Origin: Serratia sp. PL17
GTDB lineage: Bacteria > Pseudomonadota > Gammaproteobacteria > Enterobacterales > Enterobacteriaceae
Reading direction: 5' to 3'
Assembly: GCF_017832355.1 (NCBI RefSeq)
Contig: NZ_JAFIBY010000001.1
Location: 868,001-932,000 of the forward strand
Length of the DNA stretch: 64,000 bases
In this document: positions 11,126 through 18,114 of the stretch, in pieces
Numbering within the stretch: the stretch's first letter is position 1
Layout of the letters: the number at the start of each line of letters is the position of its first letter
The notes under the pieces: generated by a model
What the model was told of the DNA's origin: nothing
Databases searched by the model: none
The model's input: the letters and a program-made list of their open reading frames with translations, nothing else
Translations under genes and position numbers: made by a program

Positions 11126-13239
11126 GCTTCTTTCTCCTCTTGAAATTTAGCCAGGCATTCCGCTTTAATTTCTTCCAAACGTGTCAGGCGGCTTTCGAGA
11201 TATTTAGCATGTCCTGTATCGCCGATGGCTTTGGCGCTCTTAATGTGGGTGCCAATAACACGTGTTAGGGAAGAACTTATTTTGGTTACCTCGCTGCTGC
11301 TGATAGCGCTGCGCATTGTTTCGGTATTAGCCTTGAACCTTTCATCCAACTCTTTACGAAGTCGAACCGAGTCTTCCGCCTTATCACTGGCATTTTTAAT
11401 ACTGTGTTCATAAGCGTTATCTTGTGAATACTCGGTGTCATCGAACATCCCCAAATAAACGTCAGCGCTAAAGCCGAGTGATGAAAGTGCTTTGGTTGTG
11501 GCATCGGTGAGACTTTTTTTACTTGGCTCTTCGTCAACACTCAGGCCGAACCTGCTGGCATAGAGGTATTTGGTATGGCCATAGGCGATGATCTCCCCAC
11601 GAGCACCGTTATGGACGTACCAAAGCATGATTTTCATTGTGTGGTTGAGTGACGTCAGGATCTTACCGTCGCCATCACGCATGACTTTCTTGCCAGTTTC
11701 ACGACCAGCACTATCAACAACGGCCTCCATGAGTGGAATTCCGGGATCAAACCGTTCTTCCAGAACGTCCACACCCCAGCCAATACCAAATGGACCAAAA
11801 ATTTCAGTGGCTCGCATATATTGATATGTTGGGCGAATGCTCGTCACAGTGCGGATAACTTTGCCGCTATTATCCTTTGTTTCCTTCTTTTTGGTTCGTG
11901 CGGGGTCAGTTCTTTGGACGCGCTTCCAGATGTCGAGGTTTTTAGCTGCATCACCTTCTTTGGCGGCAAGTTCTCGTTCCAAGACTGCGGCGCGGGTTTC
12001 GAAATCGTCCGCTGGTACGGTATCTGTATCAACTGGTAACGGATCTGCCGGTTTTGGTGCGGTTTTTGGCTGTTCTGTTGCAGAAATTGGTGGTTTTTTC
12101 TCGCTTCCAAGTGTTTTTGTTGCAGCCTTTGGTTCTTGAGCCGCGCCCACCAATCCATCTATGCTGAACTTACCTCCACCCAGATTGTGCACTTCCGTTT
12201 TTTCACCATCATTTGAGGCGGTTGTTTGCGTTGCTTCTGCTGCTTGGCTTCCCTCGGTATTTACTGGTTGGTTTGCGTTGTCAAACGTCATCCCACAGTG
12301 TTTAGTTAGGCATTCTTGAATAAACTTTGTCCGCAACTCAGTCCTCGTTGCGAAATCTGGATGTGCTAAACCAGCGCTGAGAAGGTCATAAATAAGTTCC
12401 CGATCAACATCCAGAATACCTACGATGATCCGTAGTGACATACTCCATGCACGCCAAACAGGATTACGCTGTTCTATCAGCTCTTTTGCTGACTTAACAT
12501 CAGCTGCTTTGGCATTTATTGGGTTAACGCCGATGATAGCTAGGGCAACTTCGTTATCGAGCATGCTGTATGTTCGGGTGATGTTGCTCTCGGTCGATTG
12601 TTGCCGGTCGCTATTTGCTGTGTGCACCCAAGAATCGGCAAATTTTTTCACTTCCGGCCACGAGACCATGGCTGGCGACTTCGCCTGGATTGCTTCGATC
12701 AGCTTTTCAACTGAGGTAACCAGCATTGATTTAACTTGAGGGACGCGGGGCAGTGCGTCGACGATGGCGCGTAGGCGTGGTTCCGCTTCATCATCATTGA
12801 TCAGGTCATACGCGTTGGATAAATGTTCCTGATCGACTGTCTCCGGCTCTGCTCCGTACATAAGTATATAAGCGACACGAACATCGACAGGCAGTTCGAA
12901 TATCGTTTTTGAAGTAGTGAAAGTTTCTTCCTCCTCCTCTTCTTCATCATCAGGTAAAACGATGGGTTCGAACTCTTTGGTTTCATCGTTCCATTGGTTG
13001 AACGTCATCCAGTCAGCGTCAAATGTATCAATTGGCGGACGGGGTAATCCTTCGCGGTCAGCACAAATCTTTGGTTTGAAAAAGTTATTGGTGGAATCTG
13101 GGAATGATTCTTCCAATAACATTGTTGCTTTCATTTCTGCCAGTTTGGCGTTTTTTGCTTCGACTGCGATAGCTAACGCAATTGTCCCATTAGCAGCTGC
13201 TGATTTCTTTGGTGGGAAACCACAAGTAAATAAAGGCAT
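11122..13239 (-). CDS. Large phage recombination protein (RecE-N-like region plus annealase-like C-terminus)
   Basis: 705 residues in three visible parts. Residues 1-110 (PLFTCGFPPKKSAAANG onward, then an acidic EEEEEE stretch) and the helical middle up to about 330 recall the non-catalytic N-terminal half of RecE-type exonuclease VIII proteins. Residues about 335-440 are a low-complexity linker. Residues about 455-620 carry YMRATEIFGPFGIGWG and KKSLTDATTKALSSLGFSAD, which resemble a Rad52/Erf-like single-strand annealing protein. No PD-(D/E)XK nuclease motifs are evident. It probably serves homologous recombination of phage DNA. Start ATG at 13239 sits in a GAGGAATGACCAATG module. The domain assignment is from memory of family patterns and needs a profile search. 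Confidence 0.6.
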   Translation of the reverse strand: MPLFTCGFPPKKSAAANGTIALAIAVEAKNAKLAEMKATMLLEESFPDSTNNFFKPKICADREGLPRPPIDTFDADWMTFNQWNDETKEFEPIVLPDDEEEEEEETFTTSKTIFELPVDVRVAYILMYGAEPETVDQEHLSNAYDLINDDEAEPRLRAIVDALPRVPQVKSMLVTSVEKLIEAIQAKSPAMVSWPEVKKFADSWVHTANSDRQQSTESNITRTYSMLDNEVALAIIGVNPINAKAADVKSAKELIEQRNPVWRAWSMSLRIIVGILDVDRELIYDLLSAGLAHPDFATRTELRTKFIQECLTKHCGMTFDNANQPVNTEGSQAAEATQTTASNDGEKTEVHNLGGGKFSIDGLVGAAQEPKAATKTLGSEKKPPISATEQPKTAPKPADPLPVDTDTVPADDFETRAAVLERELAAKEGDAAKNLDIWKRVQRTDPARTKKKETKDNSGKVIRTVTSIRPTYQYMRATEIFGPFGIGWGVDVLEERFDPGIPLMEAVVDSAGRETGKKVMRDGDGKILTSLNHTMKIMLWYVHNGARGEIIAYGHTKYLYASRFGLSVDEEPSKKSLTDATTKALSSLGFSADVYLGMFDDTEYSQDNAYEHSIKNASDKAEDSVRLRKELDERFKANTETMRSAISSSEVTKISSSLTRVIGTHIKSAKAIGDTGHAKYLESRLTRLEEIKAECLAKFQEEKEA

Positions 13240-13253
13240 TGGTCATTCCTCGC

Positions 13254-13574
13254 TTACAATTCTTTCGAAATGGATTTATGTGCTGTTAGTAATTCATTAA
13301 GTACGGCATGTGGTAAAACATGCCTCAATGAAATCGCATCACAGTTTTTTACCTGCTCAACTGCCAGTGAAAGCAACTCTTCGACGGTAATGAAGCCGAC
13401 TTCCACCAAATCTTTAACGGTTGAAATAACCGCATTATTGGATGTAGTGATTATTGCCTGCATCGGCGGGTTGCTTTCTGAACTGACGATGTTCACAGAG
13501 CAGGCTAAAACGCTAAATGTTGTCTTTCTCATCTGAATCTCGCTATACTTGCGGCGTCCAGTGGTGGAAGCCAT
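13254..13574 (-). CDS. Hypothetical phage early protein
   Basis: 106 residues, no recognised domain; C-terminal half is helical (TVEELLSLAVEQVKNCDAISLRHVL). It starts at a perfect GAGGTATGACCAATG module and ends 14 nt before the recombination gene start, so it belongs to the leftward operon. Confidence 0.6.
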   Translation of the reverse strand: MASTTGRRKYSEIQMRKTTFSVLACSVNIVSSESNPPMQAIITTSNNAVISTVKDLVEVGFITVEELLSLAVEQVKNCDAISLRHVLPHAVLNELLTAHKSISKEL

Positions 13575-13643
13575 TGGTCATACCTCGCAGGAGTCGGTTT
13601 GGTCGCTGACTCCGCCGTCACCGGGACGTTAAGCCGGTAGACT

Positions 13644-13667
13644 GGCCCGCCACGTGCGGGCCTTTTT
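13644..13667 (+). terminator. Terminator-like hairpin oriented against the left operon
   Basis: Stem GGCCCGC/GCGGGCC with a 5-nt loop and five T on the plus strand. In the leftward direction no T-tract follows the stem, so it would stop rightward (antisense) transcription rather than the operon. Confidence 0.55.
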
Positions 13668-13672
13668 ACGTT

Positions 13673-14110
13673 TCAATCGCAGTAACTTCGGCTGCAGTGC
13701 GGGCAGCCAGTGACCAACTGAGAACTAGCACGACGAACAGAAATACCGGTGACGGAAAAGCCATTATCAATTCGTACGTAAATATCCTTTTTGCAGCGAA
13801 AGCAAATGCCATCTAATGGCGCAAAGTGCGGAGCGTGTTTTTCTTCACAATATTTCTTTTGAGCTTGTCGAGCCGATTCGGAATCAAATACATTTTCAGT
13901 GTTCAAAAACTCAATACCTGCCGGAGTCGCGATAGCACCGAAAAATGGTACTTGGTCGCTACCGTCTCCCTCATATGCCATTGGCTTGCAAATATCGATA
14001 TATTCAGGGTGAAGTTTCTGTATTTCACGCAATTGCATGGCGATGTGACGGGCATATATATCAGCCCCATCACGAATACCATCTAATGCTTCAATTAATC
14101 GTTGTTCCAT
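13673..14110 (-). CDS. Hypothetical phage protein with Cys-rich C-terminus
   Basis: 145 residues. The C-terminal third has two cysteine pairs, GICFRCKKD and TGCPHCSRSYC, that could bind a zinc ion. The N-terminal half is helical. Unlike its neighbours it uses an ordinary GGAG ribosome-binding site rather than the repeated module. It lies behind a leftward terminator (14192-14217), so it may be expressed at a reduced level. Function unknown. Confidence 0.6.
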   Translation of the reverse strand: MEQRLIEALDGIRDGADIYARHIAMQLREIQKLHPEYIDICKPMAYEGDGSDQVPFFGAIATPAGIEFLNTENVFDSESARQAQKKYCEEKHAPHFAPLDGICFRCKKDIYVRIDNGFSVTGISVRRASSQLVTGCPHCSRSYCD

Positions 14111-14191
14111 ATACTTCTCCTTTTGTTATTGAAATGCGCCCTGCGAGTTGACGCCCCGGATGGGAAACGCTGGACGCATATCAATAACTTT

Positions 14192-14217
14192 AAAAAGCCC
14201 CGCCAGCGACGGCGGGG
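14192..14217 (-). terminator. Leftward terminator within the early operon
   Basis: Stem CCCCGCC/GGCGGGG with loop AGCGAC on the plus strand; five A at 14192-14196 give the U-tract in the leftward transcript. It follows the 97-residue gene, so downstream early genes need read-through, consistent with an N-like antitermination step. Confidence 0.75.
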
Positions 14218-14234
14218 AAGACTACCCACAGCAA

Positions 14235-14528
14235 TTAGTGAATGGAGACAACGCTGATACTGACTGAGCGAACCGCCTCTTTAGGAGTTATTAAGTCGAT
14301 CTCTTTGCTCAGTGGTATGCGTTCAAAGCGACGGATAACAGCTTCAATTGCACAAACTTCACAGTGTTGGTAACCAATATCTTTACCGCTATGTGTAATA
14401 GCAAATGGGTGTGGGTTTTGATGTTCATTTTCTTGCACCGCAATATAACCAGCAGTTTCGCCGTTAGAAAAAACCTTAGCTACGTTATTGCTGATTTGTT
14501 CTAATTTAAAAATTATGGTTTTGCTCAT
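14235..14528 (-). CDS. Hypothetical phage early protein
   Basis: 97 residues, MSKTIIFKLEQISNNVAKVF onward, with one CEVC pair. No recognised family. Starts at the variant module GGAGTATGACCAATG and ends just before the leftward terminator at 14192-14217. Confidence 0.6.
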   Translation of the reverse strand: MSKTIIFKLEQISNNVAKVFSNGETAGYIAVQENEHQNPHPFAITHSGKDIGYQHCEVCAIEAVIRRFERIPLSKEIDLITPKEAVRSVSISVVSIH

Positions 14529-14676
14529 TGGTCATACTCCAATTTTAGGTAATAGGATTCCGTGGCTGAATTACTCAGCAAGATAAAATATTAAGTAGGG
14601 TGCCGGTTACGTTTCCGGCGTCATAATACCTGCCTCTATGGGCGGGAATATACGACCGTTCCCTGGTGTTGCATTT

Positions 14677-14874
14677 TCAATGAGTGCCGGCCGGCTCGAA
14701 AAAAGGTGGAATGCTACGAGTCTCAAATGGAGACTTAATTGCTCGTAGATTTCCTGTAGGCTCGAACCGATATACTTTGCAGTGAATATCGTAATGAGCC
14801 ACCCATGCTGCGCCGGTGCGTTTATTACGATATCGGGCTTGTTTGCCGCTATGTGGAATAGTTGTGTTGATCAT
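14677..14874 (-). CDS. Hypothetical small basic phage protein
   Basis: 65 residues, basic N-terminal half (HSGKQARYRNKRTGAAW). Starts at a perfect GAGGTATGACCAATG module, with a CCGCG/CGCGG hairpin just upstream of the module (14894-14910). Not recognised. Confidence 0.55.
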   Translation of the reverse strand: MINTTIPHSGKQARYRNKRTGAAWVAHYDIHCKVYRFEPTGNLRAIKSPFETRSIPPFFEPAGTH

Positions 14875-14918
14875 TGGTCATACCTCGTTAATTCTCCGCG
14901 ATCCGGGCGCGGTGGGTG

Positions 14919-15131
14919 TTAGTACGTTAAGTTGCGAATCAGAGGCGCTGCCGTTGATCCGCCGCTCATCTGCACGCGAACGCGGCTTACTGACGGCTTG
15001 GCGCGTTCATCGCCGGTGTAGCTATTGAATGTGCATGGCCCCAGCACAAGGCGGGGAACGCCGCGAAGAATTACGGTTTCACCGACTTTTGGATGCTTGC
15101 GATATGTCTTGCGGCGTTGTGCTGCGTTCAT
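14919..15131 (-). CDS. Small arginine/lysine-rich early protein, N-like candidate
   Basis: 70 residues starting MNAAQRRKTYRKHPKVGE. The first-gene position of the leftward operon and the short basic N-terminus recall the arginine-rich RNA-binding end of lambdoid N antiterminators, but the rest shows no N similarity I recognise, so this is a weak hypothesis. ATG at 15131 has AGAGGG upstream. The start lies inside the out-of-frame 27-codon ORF that begins at 15162, so the two may be coupled. Confidence 0.5.
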   Translation of the reverse strand: MNAAQRRKTYRKHPKVGETVILRGVPRLVLGPCTFNSYTGDERAKPSVSRVRVQMSGGSTAAPLIRNLTY

Positions 15132-15162
15132 CGTGTAACCCTCTGCTGTGTGTGGTTGCCAT
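15079..15162 (-). CDS. 27-residue leader ORF at the head of the left operon
   Basis: The ATG of the perfect module at 15160-15174 opens a 27-codon frame, MATTHSRGLHDER onward, ending TGA at 15079-15081. It overlaps the 70-residue gene in another frame. It may be a regulatory leader peptide, or the module may simply mark a former gene start. No family known. Confidence 0.4.
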   Translation of the reverse strand: MATTHSRGLHDERSTTPQDISQASKSR

Positions 15163-15230
15163 TGGTCATACCTCGCCGTCTTTCCGGCTGTCAGAACTTT
15201 GTACCTGAGCACTGCTGTGCTGTTGATGTG

Positions 15231-15262
15231 CAAATTAAACATTAAGGTTAATTAAAATGCAA
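15231..15262 (-). promoter_or_regulatory. Leftward early promoter PL with operator
   Basis: Reading leftward: -35 TTGCAT (15262-15257), 17-bp spacer, -10 TTTAAT (15239-15234). Bases 15231-15250 are the exact reverse complement of the 20-bp block at PR, and contain the near-palindrome AACCTTAATGTT, the likely repressor/Cro operator. Confidence 0.75.
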
Positions 15263-15292
15263 TCATTATGGTTATAAAAATTCGGAGGGACG

Positions 15293-15316
15293 AAAAAAAC
15301 CGCCAGCGAGGCGGTT
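15293..15316 (-). terminator. Terminator of the repressor transcript
   Basis: Stem AACCGCC/GGCGGTT, loop AGCGA, with seven A on the plus strand giving a U-tract leftward. It lies 25 nt past the repressor stop and insulates PL from repressor-gene transcription. Confidence 0.82.
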
Positions 15317-15340
15317 ATAAGTTATTGAACTTGTTAATAT

Positions 15341-15916
15341 TTACTGTCTAATTTTTTTTAATTCTTCAAACATCCTGTCAAAAAAATCAGCTTTATCCTT
15401 CACTAAATCAAGGATTTCATCTTTGGCTTCATTGGTAAGTTTATGAAAGTAATAAAGTAATTGCTTGTCTTGGTCTGTCATCTTTTGCGGAGAGGATGGG
15501 TCATAACCTAGGTCTAGATGATTTACAGGTAGCCCATATTCCTTTTCAATCCGGCGTGCTGTCTTGTCAGTGAATGCAGCAGTGCCATCAATCAACCGCT
15601 GGAAAAATTCAGCTTCCCCTTGAGGAAGGCCCCCGTGGTTATCGAACCATTCAACCAGCCGTTTTCCACGATGCCCGTTAAGCTCGTGCAGTTCAGGCCC
15701 ACCCTCAAGTATCCAGTCAACTGAAACGCCCGTAGCCAGGGCTATTTTCATTGCAGATGCTTTACCAACTTCTCCACGATCGAACCATTTTGTTACCGCT
15801 TGAGGCGTAACGCCGGCTATACGAGCGAGTTTCGATTTATTGAGGCCGCGCATCTCAATAAGTTGGAGCAGTCTTTCTTGGATTGAGCTGTTTTTATCAA
15901 CAATTTTTTCTTTCAT
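15341..15916 (-). CDS. Prophage repressor (CI-like), no S24 peptidase domain
   Basis: 191 residues. Residues 10-70 form an XRE helix-turn-helix (LNKSKLARIAGVTPQAVTKWFDRGEVG). Residues about 75-140 look like a second, degenerate HTH-type unit ending TARRIEKEYGLPVNHLD. The rest is an acidic helical tail. There is no Ala-Gly cleavage site or Ser-Lys dyad of LexA/CI type. It is divergent from cro across a promoter/operator region, which fixes its role as the lysogeny repressor. The -10 sits so close to the ATG that the message is probably leaderless. A terminator follows. Confidence 0.85.
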   Translation of the reverse strand: MKEKIVDKNSSIQERLLQLIEMRGLNKSKLARIAGVTPQAVTKWFDRGEVGKASAMKIALATGVSVDWILEGGPELHELNGHRGKRLVEWFDNHGGLPQGEAEFFQRLIDGTAAFTDKTARRIEKEYGLPVNHLDLGYDPSSPQKMTDQDKQLLYYFHKLTNEAKDEILDLVKDKADFFDRMFEELKKIRQ

Positions 15917-15922
15917 ATCATG

Positions 15923-15950
15923 ATTATAAGCATTTTGTTTACACCATCAA
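15923..15950 (-). promoter_or_regulatory. Repressor promoter PRM, probably leaderless
   Basis: Leftward -10 TATAAT (15928-15923) and weak -35 TTGATG (15950-15945), 16-bp spacer. The start site should fall at or next to the repressor ATG at 15916, and no Shine-Dalgarno is present, as for lambda cI from PRM. Confidence 0.7.
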
Positions 15951-15962
15951 TTAATCATGTTG

Positions 15963-15995
15963 TTGACATTTGATGTAACCTTAATGTTTAATTTG
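15963..15995 (+). promoter_or_regulatory. Rightward early promoter PR with operator
   Basis: -35 TTGACA (15963-15968), 18-bp spacer, -10 TTTAAT (15987-15992). The block TAACCTTAATGTTTAATTTG (15976-15995) is shared exactly with PL. CATCAA half-sites at 15945 and 16001 and TTGATG at 15970 are further candidate operator elements. Confidence 0.8.
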
Positions 15996-16020
15996 GTGGT
16001 CATCAATTTGGGAGAAGCAT

Positions 16021-16257
16021 ATGACACCGTTAGAAAGAGCAATAAACATCGCTGGGAACCAAACGGCCCTGGCAACTGCACTTGGCGTTGAGCCAATGAC
16101 AGTGAGCAACTGGAAAAAAAGAGGAGTACCTCCTGCTCGGTTGTTGAGCATTTTCCTTGTTACGGGCGTAACACCTCACGAAATTAGGCCGGATATTCAT
16201 CCGACTCCTACCTCTGGCATCCCCGAAGATCTGCAAGGTAGCAGCATTTCTGCTTAA
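16021..16257 (+). CDS. Cro-like regulator, YdaS family
   Basis: 78 residues with an HTH near the N-terminus: MTPLERAINIAGNQTALATALG followed by VEPMTVSNWKKRGVPPARL, and the family tail HEIRPDIHP. YdaS-type proteins are Cro equivalents in Rac-like prophages, repressing the repressor promoter and early promoters. It is the first gene from PR with GGGAGAAG as ribosome-binding site, and is followed by a YdaT-like gene, the usual pairing. Confidence 0.87.
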   Translation: MTPLERAINIAGNQTALATALGVEPMTVSNWKKRGVPPARLLSIFLVTGVTPHEIRPDIHPTPTSGIPEDLQGSSISA

Positions 16258-16267
16258 GGACTGACTT

Positions 16268-16699
16268 ATGGAAATCAATTATGAAGCGATCTGCATTGAG
16301 CTACGCCGCTGGGCCAATGCAACAAAGCGGGAGACGGTGGCTGCTGAGATTACTCAGCACTATTTCGAATTGGGTGGCGGTGATCTGCCGTTGTATCCGA
16401 TCGAGGCTCCTGGGGCGACACATAACAACATGCAAAACATTTTCCGCTGGCTGGATAGTGGCAGTAGGAAGGCGAAAGTGAAAATCGAAGCTTTAAAGCC
16501 TGCAATTTTTAGGGCGTTGGAGCAACGGCGTTACGGAACGCTCCAGTACCTGGTCGCAAGGGCGCAAAAGGAGTTCGCTGAGGCTGTCGGTGCAGCGTTG
16601 CTGGAACTTCCGGAAGCTGACCAGGAAATCAACGACGCAATAGAAGCGTTGCATGTATTGAGAAGCAGACCCCATAGCGGCATCTATTGCCGGGGATAA
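16268..16699 (+). CDS. YdaT-like protein (CII-position regulator)
   Basis: 143 residues with the YdaT pattern: an N-terminal half EITQHYFELGGGDLPLYPIE and NNMQNIFRWLDSGSRKAKVKIEAL, then a helical C-terminus. In Rac-type prophages YdaT follows YdaS, is toxic on overexpression and acts in the place of CII. Here it follows cro by 10 nt. The lysogeny-promoting role is inferred from family and position. Confidence 0.72.
   Translation: MEINYEAICIELRRWANATKRETVAAEITQHYFELGGGDLPLYPIEAPGATHNNMQNIFRWLDSGSRKAKVKIEALKPAIFRALEQRRYGTLQYLVARAQKEFAEAVGAALLELPEADQEINDAIEALHVLRSRPHSGIYCRG
16678..16692 (+). other. Small hairpin ahead of a start module
   Basis: CGGCA/TGCCG with a 5-nt loop, 8 nt upstream of the module at 16701-16715. 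Similar short hairpins precede several other copies. Confidence 0.45.
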
Positions 16700-16712
16700 C
16701 GAGGTATGACCA

Positions 16713-16901
16713 ATGGCAAATTACTGTGAAGACTGCGGCACGAAAAAATATAGCAGCGGGTTCTGTCCAAACTGTCAGGAAGAATCGTGCATTTATTACG
16801 ACCAATACATGAATCCTGATTATCTCGGCGATGGGGAAATGATGACTCCACCTGACGCTGATTCTGAATTTATGCGGAAGGTTCGTGAACAAAGCATTTA
16901 A
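16713..16901 (+). CDS. Small zinc-ribbon phage protein
   Basis: 62 residues, starting MANYCEDCGTKKYSSGFCPNC: two CxxC pairs 13 residues apart form a likely zinc ribbon; the remainder is acidic. Starts at a perfect module. Partner and function unknown. Confidence 0.65.
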   Translation: MANYCEDCGTKKYSSGFCPNCQEESCIYYDQYMNPDYLGDGEMMTPPDADSEFMRKVREQSI

Positions 16902-16914
16902 CGAGGTATGCCCA

Positions 16915-17145
16915 ATGGCTAATTTTACGAAAGAACAGGTTGAGACGCAGATCCGCGATCAATTAGTGCGTGATGGTATTTCAGTTGATGTGGCTCGATC
17001 GGCGGCAATGCGAGGTGCAGATCACTATACGAGCCGTAAGAATGCAACTATCGCAAGTAGCTTAGCGGTCGCTAAAACCTATGCGAAGCCATTAAAGCGG
17101 GTGAAAGGGAAGCCAAATTGCAACGCCAACTCTCGCAAAAAGTAA
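16915..17145 (+). CDS. Hypothetical small phage protein
   Basis: 76 residues, acidic to neutral N-terminus (MANFTKEQVETQIRDQLVRD) and a basic tail (KPLKRVKGKPN). Start ATG at 16915 follows the variant module at 16903. Its stop codon lies inside the first iteron palindrome (17142-17160). Not recognised. Confidence 0.6.
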   Translation: MANFTKEQVETQIRDQLVRDGISVDVARSAAMRGADHYTSRKNATIASSLAVAKTYAKPLKRVKGKPNCNANSRKK

Positions 17146-17637
17146 CGCTGTCAGCGTTACAAAATTAATACAGTCGAGGCTTATATGGCATCAAGTTGGA
17201 TAAAAGTCGAAGTAATTACTCCAGATAAGCCGGAGGTATACCAGCTTGCGGAATTGTTGGAATTAGATCCCGATGCGGTGCTCGGTAAGCTAATCCGCCT
17301 GTGGTCGTGGGCTGATCAACAAACAATCGACGGTAACGCAGACTGTAACGCAGTGAGCGTTACTAAAAGTGCGATAGATCGGATCACTTTTGTGAGAGGT
17401 TTCGCCGAAGCAATGCTGAGAGTTGGGTGGTTGGCATTGGATGGCGAAAAACTGATTTTTCCAAACTTTGAACGTCATAACGGGAATTCCACTAAAAAAC
17501 GGGCACTTACAAATAGGCGAGTTGCAAATTTACGCGATTCGCAACGCAGTGAAGCACCAAATGGTAACGCTCAAGGCGTTACAAAAAAGACACAAAAGGA
17601 GTTACCAGATGAAGAGGAAGAAGAAGATATAAAAGAT
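17142..17637 (+). other. Putative phage replication origin (palindromic iterons and purine-rich tract)
   Basis: Three 19-bp palindromes GTAACGC-N5-GCGTTAC at 17142-17160, 17345-17363 and 17564-17582, plus half-sites at 17333-17339 and 18044-18050. The last palindrome is followed by an A/G-rich strand (17583-17637). This is the lambda ori plan of iterons in gene O next to a purine-rich unwinding element, though spaced more widely (about 203 and 219 bp). Confidence 0.65.
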
Positions 17638-18114
17638 CCCCCCTTACCCCCCAAGGGGAACGGGGAGGGGCAATTTGATTTTAATTCGATTGAACTACCT
17701 GAATGGCTATCGCCTGAAATATGGCGTCAGTGGGGAGAGTTTTGCATCGAGCTGGGGAAACCGGTGAAAACAAAACGTGCGGCAATGGCGAACATTAAGC
17801 GGCTGGAGGAGTTTCGGCAGCAGGGGCATTCACCCGACTCGGTGATTTTGCACTGTATCGCGAACGACTGGAAAACGTTATCACCACCGCTTGTTTCGCA
17901 TCCGGTATCAAATTTTATTGATTTCGATGGGGCGTTCAACCGGCTAATTACTTCTCGCAAGAAGCCTCAGAACAGGGCGGAAGAAATTGCCAAGGAAAAA
18001 TACTCGAAAGCTGGATTGCGGATGGCGAAAGAATTCGAGTGCCGTAACGCATGGCGGGGCTATTTAAGCCTGGCATACAAAGAAACCGGCGAGCAGCCGT
18101 ACGTGGGAGGTTAG
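17185..18114 (+). CDS. O-like phage replication initiator
   Basis: 309 residues. The N-terminal 115 residues (SWIKVEVITPDKPEVYQLAELL, WADQQTIDG, FPNFERHNGNSTKKRAL) are the winged-helix type found in phage replication/primosome proteins. A low-complexity acidic/proline linker (DEEEEEDIKDPPLPPKG) follows, then a helical C-terminal domain (LPEWLSPEIWRQWGEFCIELGK ... HSPDSVILHCIANDW), similar to DnaT/DnaD-like parts. It would bind the iterons inside its own gene and recruit host helicase. No P or DnaC-like loader gene is recognised next to it. Confidence 0.72.
   Translation: MASSWIKVEVITPDKPEVYQLAELLELDPDAVLGKLIRLWSWADQQTIDGNADCNAVSVTKSAIDRITFVRGFAEAMLRVGWLALDGEKLIFPNFERHNGNSTKKRALTNRRVANLRDSQRSEAPNGNAQGVTKKTQKELPDEEEEEDIKDPPLPPKGNGEGQFDFNSIELPEWLSPEIWRQWGEFCIELGKPVKTKRAAMANIKRLEEFRQQGHSPDSVILHCIANDWKTLSPPLVSHPVSNFIDFDGAFNRLITSRKKPQNRAEEIAKEKYSKAGLRMAKEFECRNAWRGYLSLAYKETGEQPYVGG

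Larger units (their letters stand above)
10358..15174 (-). repeat. Left-arm copies of the GAGGTATGACCAATG start module
   Basis: Six copies, each ending at a start codon: 10358-10372 (xis), 13237-13251 (recombination gene, T5 to A), 13572-13586, 14526-14540 (GGAGTATGACCAATG), 14872-14886 and 15160-15174. Positions 1-4 act as Shine-Dalgarno with 8-nt spacing; positions 7-9 (TGA) are an in-frame stop two codons before the ATG; an out-of-frame ATG sits at positions 6-8. Confidence 0.9.
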
